From Acidimicrobiaceae bacterium (lineage in GTDB: Bacteria; Actinomycetota; Acidimicrobiia; Acidimicrobiales; Ilumatobacteraceae), in assembly GCA_003455715.1 (NCBI GenBank), contig DMQJ01000101.1, forward strand, positions 1-5,896: DNA of 5,896 nt, given 5' to 3'. The translations under genes were made by a program, and so were the position numbers. Under the pieces are notes generated by a model, which saw nothing but the letters and a program-made list of their open reading frames with translations, searched no databases and was not told where the DNA came from. The first letter of the stretch is position 1. Each line of letters starts with the position of its first letter. Positions 1-5,896 of the stretch are shown here, in pieces.

Positions 1-2127
1 CGGCGCATGGTGACGGGCCAGGGTGGCGCGTTGCGTCGCGGCCCGCTCCGCGCTGGTGCACGGCTTGCCCATCTGGCGTGGGCGGTGCGTCCGCTGTCGG
101 GGCTGCGGCGCATGGTCTTCCTCGCTGTGCTGTGCGGAGCGCTGCTCGCCGGCGCGGTGCCATTCACCGCTCGCCCCGCACTGCTGGTGGGCCTGTGGTT
201 GCCTGCCTTCTGTTACACGTCGCTCGGCCTCGCACTCCTCAGCGGGTGGACGTTGCGACCTGGCGACCGAGCCCGCTGGTCGTTGCATACGCTCGGTCCA
301 GCCCTGTCGAGCCTCGGCGGCCCGCACGCGGTCACGGCTCCTCGCCAGGCGGTGCTGGCGTCACCCGCCGCTCCGTACGGTGCAGGGCTCACCTTGGCGG
401 TGGTGGCCCTCAGTGTGGTGCTCGTGCTGCGTGCCCTCAGCGAGCGAGTGACGCACACCCTCGGCGAGCTGTCGCAAGAGCATCTGATGGGTCTGCTGGT
501 GGTGAGCCTGTGGACGCTGGCCCTGTCGCTCGATCTGTTGCGTGTGCTGGCACGGCGCGCCCAACTGCGTCGTTCGCCGCGTGTGGTGGCGGCGATGCCG
601 GCCAGCCTCGGTGATCGTGCGGTGTCGGTGGTGGATGTCACGCCACTCGGCGCCGGTGTGTTGAGCACCATGCCGGTGGCGGTGGGTGAGCACATCGTGC
701 TCGCCACCTCGATCTCCACCCGAACCGGGGTGACCGACGTGACCATCCCGTGCGTGGTGCGCAATGCAGTGCCTCGGGGTGCAGGCGAGTACCGCATCGG
801 TGTGGAGTTCGGGCCGCTCGAGGGCAGCGCCGCCGACGCCCTCGCCGAGTTCTGCTCGATCGAGCCGATGTGGGAGCGCATGGGTGCGCTGCCCGGCCGG
901 TCCATCACCGAAGCCCGAGAGATCATCTACCTCCCAGAGCCTGAACCCCTCGGCCCCGGCAAGGCCGCGGTACGGATCGCCGCACTCGTGGCGGTGGCCG
1001 GAGCCGTCGGCAGCTCCATCCCCGGGACGGTGGAGGCGGCAGGAGCGACCACCCATCGACTGGCCGGCGTGGTGGTGGAAGCGGTGGCGCCGACCGACCC
1101 CGCGCCGACCGACCCCGTGCCGATCGACACCGGAGTGCCCAGCGACTCCTTGGTGGATACCGACGAGCCGATCAGCAGCCCCGACACCACCGAGGCGGCG
1201 GTGGTCGAGTCGGCCGTGCCTGTGGGAGTGCCTGGCGCCATCGTGGTGGTCGTGTGCGCAGAAGCACCCGGCAACGACGGTGTGTGGGGTACCGCCGACG
1301 ACGTGTACGGCACCCCGCTGACCGTGGAGACCGACGCCGACGGCACCTACTCGGTCGACATCACGGGCGAGGCATGTTGGGCCACCGTCGCACCGCCGGT
1401 GGGCTTCGAACCCGTCGACCCGGAGGTCGCGGTCGACCTGGCACCGATCGACCTCTCGCCGTCGAGTGGGCCGGTGCCGACGGTGGTCGAGGTACGCCGC
1501 GTGGCGGCGCCGTCGCCCGCCCGGGGAGCACTCGGCGACCGGGTGTGGCTCGACAGCAACCGCAACGGTCTCCAGGACCCTGACGAGGACGGTGTGGCCG
1601 GTGTGCAACTGACCTTGCTCGACCCCGACCTGCGCGTGGTGGCCCGAGCGGTGAGCACCGCCGACGGTACCTTCCAGTTCGACGGCCTCACCGATGGCGA
1701 GTATGTGCTCGTGGCCAGCGACCTGCCGGACGGCCTCGCCTTCGCCCCGGACGCCGCTGGCGACGACGGGACCGACAGCGACGTGCACCCGGTGACCGGC
1801 CGTTCCGCGCCGGTGGAGATCGTTGCCGGTCGACGGTGGGACAACGTCGACGTGGGCGTCACCCCCCTCCCGGCCGACACCGCGACCGCACCTGCAACAC
1901 CTGCGACACCGGCGTCGGCCGACCCCGAGCGGGTGTTGCCCGAACCAGCCGCCAGCGACCTTGCTCCGACCCCGAAGGCCGACTCGGCACCGCTCGCGGC
2001 AGTGGTACTTGCTCTGGCCGCGTTGCTGGCAGGCAGCATCCTGCTCGGCCTGGTGTCGCCCCTGGTGGCGTCGCGCCGCCGCTCCCGGCACGTCTCCGGC
2101 CCTGCCCTGCGTCGACCACCCGAGTGA
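1..2127 (+). CDS. Cellulose synthase-like glycosyltransferase (C-terminal part) with PilZ and exported Cna-B/SdrD-like tail
   Basis: The frame is open to the left edge, so this is the 3' part of a longer gene; residues are numbered from the ATG at 7, which is probably internal. The first residues (RRMVTGQGGAL) resemble the region around the QxxRW motif of processive family 2 glycosyltransferases, with Met where Trp is usual. Hydrophobic helices follow at about 36-53, 59-80, 127-141 and 160-178, with an HAVTAPR segment (107-113) that resembles the BcsA gating loop FxVTxK. A PilZ domain spans about 188-283 and carries RRSPR (188-192) and DVTPLG (210-215), fitting the c-di-GMP motifs RxxxR and (D/N)x(S/T)xxG. 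Then come a hydrophobic stretch (324-338), a Pro/Thr/Asp-rich linker, a Cna-B-like region with two cysteines (C417, C457), an SdrD-B-like domain (about 507-620) with the Asp/Asn loop DSNRNGLQDPDED, a Pro/Ala/Thr stalk, a membrane helix (663-688) and an RRR tail. By family, it should polymerise a beta-glucan-like polysaccharide under c-di-GMP control. The catalytic domain is off-window, so the product is uncertain. Confidence 0.75.
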   Translation, partial: RRMVTGQGGALRRGPLRAGARLAHLAWAVRPLSGLRRMVFLAVLCGALLAGAVPFTARPALLVGLWLPAFCYTSLGLALLSGWTLRPGDRARWSLHTLGPALSSLGGPHAVTAPRQAVLASPAAPYGAGLTLAVVALSVVLVLRALSERVTHTLGELSQEHLMGLLVVSLWTLALSLDLLRVLARRAQLRRSPRVVAAMPASLGDRAVSVVDVTPLGAGVLSTMPVAVGEHIVLATSISTRTGVTDVTIPCVVRNAVPRGAGEYRIGVEFGPLEGSAADALAEFCSIEPMWERMGALPGRSITEAREIIYLPEPEPLGPGKAAVRIAALVAVAGAVGSSIPGTVEAAGATTHRLAGVVVEAVAPTDPAPTDPVPIDTGVPSDSLVDTDEPISSPDTTEAAVVESAVPVGVPGAIVVVVCAEAPGNDGVWGTADDVYGTPLTVETDADGTYSVDITGEACWATVAPPVGFEPVDPEVAVDLAPIDLSPSSGPVPTVVEVRRVAAPSPARGALGDRVWLDSNRNGLQDPDEDGVAGVQLTLLDPDLRVVARAVSTADGTFQFDGLTDGEYVLVASDLPDGLAFAPDAAGDDGTDSDVHPVTGRSAPVEIVAGRRWDNVDVGVTPLPADTATAPATPATPASADPERVLPEPAASDLAPTPKADSAPLAAVVLALAALLAGSILLGLVSPLVASRRRSRHVSGPALRRPPE
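1087..1131 (+). repeat. 15-bp in-frame tandem repeat encoding APTDP
   Basis: Two identical 15-bp units (GCGCCGACCGACCCC at 1087-1101 and 1102-1116) are followed by a diverged third (1117-1131). They encode APTDP, APTDP and VPIDT, residues 361-375 of the glycosyltransferase tail. The repeat lies in the low-complexity linker between the hydrophobic stretch after PilZ and the Cna-B-like region. Such a linker would act as an extended spacer and may vary in length between strains. Confidence 0.75.
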
Positions 2128-2175
2128 GACCCAACCCACCCGAGTGTGACCCGACCCACCCGAGTGAGAGGCCGC
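2116..2175. repeat. Three 20-bp tandem repeats overlapping the stop of the glycosyltransferase gene
   Basis: Units start at 2116, 2136 and 2156. Units 1 and 2 differ at 2 of 20 positions, and unit 3 matches unit 1 over its first 14 bases (CCACCCGAGTGAGA). The first unit contains the stop codon (2125-2127), so the array begins in coding sequence and continues into the gap. The 20-bp period is close to two helical turns, placing the GAGTG cores on one DNA face. Function is unknown: a protein-binding array upstream of mdh or simple repeat expansion are both possible. Confidence 0.8.
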
Positions 2176-2196
2176 AACGGAGTGCCCACTCGCCTC

Positions 2197-2226
2197 CCGG
2201 GGCGCGAGTGGCCACTCGGGTCCCGG
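2197..2226. repeat. 30-bp imperfect palindrome
   Basis: The arms 2197-2211 and 2212-2226 pair at 13 of 15 positions around a perfect 14-bp core, CGAGTGGCCACTCG (2205-2218). One of the two mismatches would be a G-U pair in RNA. There is no central spacer and no T-run afterwards, so a dyad for a dimeric DNA-binding protein is at least as likely as an RNA hairpin. It shares the GAGTG/CACTC core with the tandem repeats just upstream and with the small inverted repeat at 2180-2191. Confidence 0.7.
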
Positions 2227-2227
2227 C

Positions 2228-2244
2228 CGGCACGCACCGTGCCG
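2228..2244 (+). terminator. GC hairpin, possible U-less terminator of the glycosyltransferase gene
   Basis: CGGCACG and CGTGCCG form a perfect 7-bp stem with a 3-base CAC loop, about 100 bp after the glycosyltransferase stop and about 90 bp before mdh. No T-tract follows. Compact U-less hairpins have been proposed as terminators in actinobacteria, but this one could equally be a processing or regulatory stem. Confidence 0.35.
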
Positions 2245-2319
2245 CCAACGTCGGTCAGACTCGCCCGCCTACTGATGCATGCTCGCAGTGCCGCTTTTCG
2301 CTGCGTGCCGCCAGGGGCG

Positions 2320-2325
2320 TACGCT
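2320..2325 (+). promoter_or_regulatory. Candidate -10 element of a leaderless mdh promoter
   Basis: TACGCT fits the actinobacterial -10 consensus TANNNT and ends exactly 7 bases before the mdh ATG, so the predicted transcript would start at or next to the start codon. The only purine-rich stretch nearby, AGGGG at 2313-2317, is 15 bases from the ATG, too far for a normal ribosome binding site. No clear -35 element is visible. deoD has the same hexamer at the same distance from its own ATG. Confidence 0.5.
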
Positions 2326-2332
2326 CGCGGGT

Positions 2333-3319
<987 letters not shown>

Positions 3320-3332
3320 CCCCAGGTCTCAC

Positions 3333-3388
3333 CCAAAGTCGGCGCTGAGGCCGCGCACAGCGTGGTCTTCGCGCCGACTTTGGTTTTT
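3333..3388 (+). terminator. Intrinsic terminator between convergent mdh and the MBL hydrolase gene
   Basis: CCAAAGTCGGCGC (3333-3345) and GCGCCGACTTTGG (3371-3383) are perfect 13-bp arms. The interior continues to pair (3347-3356 with 3360-3369, including three G-U pairs) after one mismatch, leaving a 3-base loop. A run of five T (3384-3388) follows on the plus strand, as expected for rho-independent termination of mdh. On the minus strand no T-run follows the stem, but the hairpin begins only a few bases after the opposing gene's stop and may also block that transcript. Confidence 0.85.
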
Positions 3389-3393
3389 GGGGG

Positions 3394-4503
3394 TCAGTCG
3401 AAGCGGTAGCGAAGTTGGTCGCCCGAGTCGTCGACTGCGGCTTCGCCCGACAGGCGCAGGTGCTCGAGGTGGGCGTACGTCTCGCTCTCGGCCATCGGGC
3501 CCCACGACCGCTCGGCGAACAGCACCTGCATGTACTCGTGCACGGTGCCCTGGCCGAGTTCGCCCGACGCGGCGCGCAGCTTCTCAAGCCGCTCGTGATG
3601 ATGGCGCTTGATGTCGTCGGCGCGGCCTGCAAGGTCGGTGAAGGCCAACCCGTGCGCGGGGAGCACCGTGCGCACACCATCGAACGTCTTCATCCGGTCG
3701 AGGCTGTCGAAGAAGTCCTTCAGCGGGTCGATCGTGGTACCAAGGCCGGAGATGTGCGGGGTGATGGTGGGCAGCACGTGGTCGCCGCTGATCATCACCC
3801 CGGCCGCTGGGTCGAACAGGCACAGGTGGTCGATGGTGTGGCCAGGCGTGTGCACGGCCACCCACTCGCGGCCGCCGAGCTCGAGCACCTGCGCATCTTC
3901 CACCCGCCGAGTTGGGGTGGGGGTGGGAAGGAACTTGCCGGCTGCCTTGCGCATCGCCCAGTAGCGCAAGCGGCGGCTGCGAGGCATCTGATGGCGCTCG
4001 CCGCCCCACGGCGTCACCTTGCCCAGCGGACCGGGGCTGAGGTTCTGGCCGCGAGCCGACTCCACCAGCGCCTTGGCTGGGCGATCGGCGAGTTCCATGT
4101 CGTCGGCGCTCTCCTGGTCTTCGGCCTCCGGGTCGAGGAAGGTGCGGAACGAGCGGTGGGTGATGATGTCGGCGCCGAACTTGCGGCGGAACCTGCCCGC
4201 CTGCCCGAAGTGGTCGGGGTGTGAGTGGGTGACGGCCACCGAATGCACTCGTTCGAGAGGCAGACCGGCGGCGGTGAGGCTGCGCTGCAACGCCTTCCAG
4301 GTGGAAGGGCCCGGCAGGCCGGGGTCGACCAGCGTGATGCCACGCGAGTCTTCCAGCACGTAGCAGTTGACGTGCCCGAGACCCGGCAGCGAGATGGGGA
4401 GCTGTAGCCGCAAGATGCCGGGGGCCACCTCCTCCACGCCGTCGCGCGGCGGCTGGCGTTCTTCGCGGACCGAGCCGTGCGCGTGATGGTGGTGATGGGT
4501 CAC
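3394..4503 (-). CDS. Metallo-beta-lactamase-fold hydrolase with C-terminal winged-helix-like region
   Basis: A predicted cytosolic binuclear-zinc hydrolase of the glyoxalase II/LACTB2-like type, 369 residues from a GTG start. The metal ligands are all present: HSHPDH (93-98), H222 in TPGHT, D241 in SGDH and H284 in PAHG. After the catalytic domain, residues about 298-369 (KRHHHERLEKLR onward, ending in AHLEHLRLSGE) resemble the helical/winged-helix C-terminus of LACTB2-like proteins. The substrate cannot be deduced; thioester, phosphodiester or RNA hydrolysis are all known in this superfamily. The GTG at 4503 is the first usable start, 57 bases after the deoD stop, so co-transcription with deoD is likely. 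No good ribosome binding site precedes it. The first 10 residues are histidine-rich (six His), and in-frame GTG codons at 4437 and 4428 are alternative starts that would remove this leader. Confidence 0.88.
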   Translation of the reverse strand: MTHHHHHAHGSVREERQPPRDGVEEVAPGILRLQLPISLPGLGHVNCYVLEDSRGITLVDPGLPGPSTWKALQRSLTAAGLPLERVHSVAVTHSHPDHFGQAGRFRRKFGADIITHRSFRTFLDPEAEDQESADDMELADRPAKALVESARGQNLSPGPLGKVTPWGGERHQMPRSRRLRYWAMRKAAGKFLPTPTPTRRVEDAQVLELGGREWVAVHTPGHTIDHLCLFDPAAGVMISGDHVLPTITPHISGLGTTIDPLKDFFDSLDRMKTFDGVRTVLPAHGLAFTDLAGRADDIKRHHHERLEKLRAASGELGQGTVHEYMQVLFAERSWGPMAESETYAHLEHLRLSGEAAVDDSGDQLRYRFD

Positions 4504-4560
4504 CCCGCATTCGTAGCGGAGTGGGCGCCGTTCGCCGAAGTCGCACGGCGGGTGAGGTGG

Positions 4561-5277
4561 TTAGTCGGCGGTGGCGACTTCGCAGGCGACTTCCATCATC
4601 CGGTCGACGCCTTGCTTCAGCTCGGCGTCGCTGATGCGCTCGGCTTCCTTCTCGCTGGCGATGATATCGCTGATGGTGGCGATGCACAGGGTGTCGACCT
4701 TGTGGAGCGCGCCGAGCGTGTAGAGCACCGCGGCCTCCATCTCGACGGCGAGGTGGCCGCGGTCCTTCCAGCGCTTCATGATGCCGTCGCGGGGGTCGTA
4801 GAAGATGGCCGACGACACGATGGGGCCCACGTGCACGGTGGCGCCCTTCGCCCGTGCGGCCGCGACGGCGTGCTCGACGAGCGAGTAGGTGGCGGTGGGT
4901 GAGTGCTCGTCGCCGCCCAGCATCTGGCGCACGATCTGATCGTCGGCGGTGGCGCTGATGGCCACCACCGTGTCGGCCATGCGCAGGCCCTCGGCCAGAC
5001 CACCCGCAGTGCCGACGCGCACCAGACGAGTGGCACCCAACTGGATGAGTTCGCTGTAGTAGATGGCCGCGCTGGCGCAGCCCATGCCGGCTGCCTGCAC
5101 GCTGATGGGTTTGCCCTTGTACGTGCCGGTGAAGCCGAGTGCCCCGCGTTCTTCGTTCACCAGGCGGGCACCCGGGTCGAAGAAGGTCTCGGCGATGTAC
5201 TTGGCGCGGCGCGGGTCGCCCGGGGTGAGCACGGCGGGGGCGTAGTCGCCCTGTTCGGCACGAATGTGGATCGGCAT
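4561..5277 (-). CDS. deoD: Purine nucleoside phosphorylase, DeoD type
   Basis: A cytosolic salvage enzyme that splits purine (deoxy)nucleosides with phosphate into base and (deoxy)ribose 1-phosphate. The 238-residue product has the length of hexameric DeoD enzymes and starts like them (MPIHIRAEQGDYA). Phosphate-site residues are present: G20 in PGDP, R24, R44 and R87 in RVGTAGG. The ribose-binding EMEAA (179-183) and the catalytic D204 in TISD are in place, and R214 in AER is the probable partner of E. coli R217. The related uridine phosphorylases are the main alternative, since the middle of the protein (LVRVGTAGG, GATVHVG) resembles both families. The N-terminal YIAETF and GFTGTYKGK segments favour DeoD. 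The start at 5277 is preferred over an in-frame upstream codon at 5406, because the extra 43 residues are not family-like and cross the promoter region. It is probably first in an operon with the metallohydrolase. Confidence 0.88.
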   Translation of the reverse strand: MPIHIRAEQGDYAPAVLTPGDPRRAKYIAETFFDPGARLVNEERGALGFTGTYKGKPISVQAAGMGCASAAIYYSELIQLGATRLVRVGTAGGLAEGLRMADTVVAISATADDQIVRQMLGGDEHSPTATYSLVEHAVAAARAKGATVHVGPIVSSAIFYDPRDGIMKRWKDRGHLAVEMEAAVLYTLGALHKVDTLCIATISDIIASEKEAERISDAELKQGVDRMMEVACEVATAD

Positions 5278-5284
5278 GCGGGCC

Positions 5285-5290
5285 AGCGTA
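5285..5290 (-). promoter_or_regulatory. Candidate -10 element of a leaderless deoD promoter
   Basis: Read on the minus strand, TACGCT lies exactly 7 bases before the deoD ATG (spacer 5278-5284), the same hexamer and spacing as at mdh. There is no Shine-Dalgarno sequence between it and the start codon. No convincing -35 box is seen at 17-18 bases further upstream. Confidence 0.5.
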
Positions 5291-5351
5291 GACCGATCCG
5301 GCGCCGCGGGCTTGGGGACCTTCGGCCCTGACCCCGGCTGCGACCCTTCTG

Positions 5352-5381
5352 CAATAAAGAGAGTTAGCAAACGCTTTATTG
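5352..5381. promoter_or_regulatory. AT-rich operator-like inverted repeat in the divergent promoter region
   Basis: CAATAAAG (5352-5359) and CTTTATTG (5374-5381) are a perfect 8-bp inverted repeat with a 14-base spacer, centre to centre 22 bases or about two helical turns. It is the only clearly AT-rich patch in the intergenic sequence. The AAACGCTT at 5369-5376 fits the AANCGNTT core of LacI/GalR-type operators. The right arm ends just before the ribosome binding site of the cupredoxin gene, so bound protein or an RNA hairpin could both limit its expression. No clean -10 box is apparent. Confidence 0.5.
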
Positions 5382-5387
5382 AGGAGG
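5382..5387 (+). promoter_or_regulatory. Strong ribosome binding site of the cupredoxin gene
   Basis: AGGAGG at 5382-5387 lies 7 bases before the ATG at 5395 and fixes that start. It contrasts with mdh and deoD, which lack such a site. Confidence 0.85.
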
Positions 5388-5394
5388 ACGGATC

Positions 5395-5896
5395 ATGACC
5401 GAACAACGATCAGGCGATGGGTGGTGGGTGACTTCGTTCGTCATTGGCATCGTTGCGCTCATCGTCGGCGTCATCGGCATTGCGCTTGCAGCGGGCGACA
5501 ACGAGTCGCGGAGCGCTGCCGCAGCCGGTGGCGGCACTGGCGGCCAGACCGAGTTCGACGTGACGCTTGCCGACATCAGCGTGTCGCCGCGCAGCATCGA
5601 CGTGCCCGAAGGTCAAGTGGTGACCCTGCATGTCACCAACACCGGCGTGATGGATCACGACCTGAAGGTGAACGGAGAGAGCGGCACCCGCATGTTGAAG
5701 CCTGGAGAGAGCGAAACCATCGTGGTCGGCCCGTTCAGTGCGGCAACGTCGGCCTGGTGCACCGTGCCGGGCCACCGAGCGGCTGGGATGGAGATGGCCA
5801 TCAACGTGGTCGGCGGCACTCCGGCAGGGCCCGCTCACGAGGGTTCGTCGGCCGGTGGCAGCTCGGGTGGCTCCGGCGCCGGATTCGCCACCATCG
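5395..5896 (+). CDS. Membrane-anchored type 1 copper cupredoxin protein, 3' end off-window (possible multicopper oxidase/NirK-like fusion)
   Basis: The frame stays open to the right edge, giving 167 visible residues. A short cytosolic N-terminus (MTEQRSGDGWW) is followed by a membrane helix or uncleaved signal at about 12-33 and a Gly/Ala-rich linker, so the rest should lie outside the membrane. Residues about 51-140 form a cupredoxin domain with the full type 1 copper set: H88 (in MDHD), C122, H127 and M132, the last three in CTVPGHRAAGM (Cys-x4-His-x4-Met). This predicts an electron-transfer copper centre. A Gly/Ser-rich stretch (about 143-164) then resembles an interdomain linker and not a protein end. 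From memory, similar cupredoxin segments precede multicopper oxidase or copper nitrite reductase-like domains in related actinobacteria, so a larger enzyme is likely but unseen. It has a strong ribosome binding site and an AT-rich operator-like repeat upstream, and is divergent from deoD. Confidence 0.82.
   Translation, partial: MTEQRSGDGWWVTSFVIGIVALIVGVIGIALAAGDNESRSAAAAGGGTGGQTEFDVTLADISVSPRSIDVPEGQVVTLHVTNTGVMDHDLKVNGESGTRMLKPGESETIVVGPFSAATSAWCTVPGHRAAGMEMAINVVGGTPAGPAHEGSSAGGSSGGSGAGFATI

Noticed and set aside
1981..2127. Sortase (LPXTG) cell-wall anchor at the end of the glycosyltransferase tail
   Set aside because: A hydrophobic helix with a basic tail is present, but no LPXTG-like motif precedes it, so a plain membrane anchor is the better reading.
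361..2139. Long open frame of 592 codons on the minus strand
   Set aside because: It lies entirely antisense to the glycosyltransferase gene, and its translation is a low-complexity His/Arg/Gly-rich product with no domain. Long antisense frames are expected in high-GC coding DNA.
2279..2332. N-terminal extension of malate dehydrogenase
   Set aside because: The 18 extra residues are unlike the family and would cross the proposed promoter. The ATG at 2333 gives the normal length.
3914..3927. G-rich run that might form a quadruplex
   Set aside because: Only three G-tracts of three or more are present, and the run is explained by Pro-Thr repeat codons (PTPTPT) of the hydrolase on the other strand.
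3415..4224. 269-codon plus-strand frame opposite the metallohydrolase
   Set aside because: The opposing frame has all metallo-beta-lactamase motifs, while this translation shows no recognisable feature.
3584..4687. 367-codon minus-strand frame with an ATG at 4510 in another register
   Set aside because: It overlaps deoD and the hydrolase out of frame and is Arg/Pro-rich without motifs; a shadow of the two real genes.
5278..5406. N-terminal extension of DeoD to 5406
   Set aside because: It would add 43 unconserved residues and overlap the start of the divergent cupredoxin gene and its AT-rich control region.

Overview
The window is uniformly GC-rich and gene-dense, with short intergenic gaps. 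The base composition, the actinobacterial-looking proteins and the apparent mix of leaderless and Shine-Dalgarno starts suggest a high-GC actinobacterium. My best guess is an Acidimicrobiia (Ilumatobacter-like) genome. That placement rests on remembered family resemblance, not a search.

Layout, left to right. (1) Positions 1-2127 (+) hold the 3' part of a large membrane glycosyltransferase of the bacterial cellulose synthase (BcsA) type. Visible are the last membrane helices, a gating-loop-like motif and a c-di-GMP-binding PilZ domain. An unexpected exported tail with Cna-B/SdrD-type domains and a C-terminal membrane anchor follows. (2) Positions 2128-2332 are a 205-bp intergenic region dense in repeats: three 20-bp tandem repeats, a 30-bp imperfect palindrome and a GC hairpin, most of them built on GAGTG/CACTC. 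(3) Positions 2333-3319 (+) encode malate dehydrogenase (mdh). (4) Positions 3333-3388 form a long intrinsic terminator between convergent genes. (5) Positions 4503-3394 (-) encode a metallo-beta-lactamase-fold hydrolase with a C-terminal winged-helix-like region. (6) Positions 5277-4561 (-) encode a DeoD-type purine nucleoside phosphorylase, probably co-transcribed with the hydrolase. (7) Positions 5278-5394 are a divergent promoter region containing an AT-rich operator-like island. (8) From 5395 (+) a membrane-anchored type 1 copper cupredoxin protein begins and runs off the right edge. It is probably the N-terminal part of a larger multicopper oxidase or copper nitrite reductase-like protein.

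The central genes are housekeeping: the TCA cycle (mdh), nucleoside salvage (deoD) and a general metallohydrolase. The two edges are more distinctive: a surface-polysaccharide synthase fused to an adhesin-like exported tail, and a copper redox protein. I see no defence system, CRISPR array, insertion sequence, tRNA or rRNA. The most notable observations are the glycosyltransferase/PilZ/Cna-B fusion, the GAGTG repeat cluster, and an identical TACGCT-N7-ATG start arrangement in mdh and deoD, which suggests leaderless transcripts.
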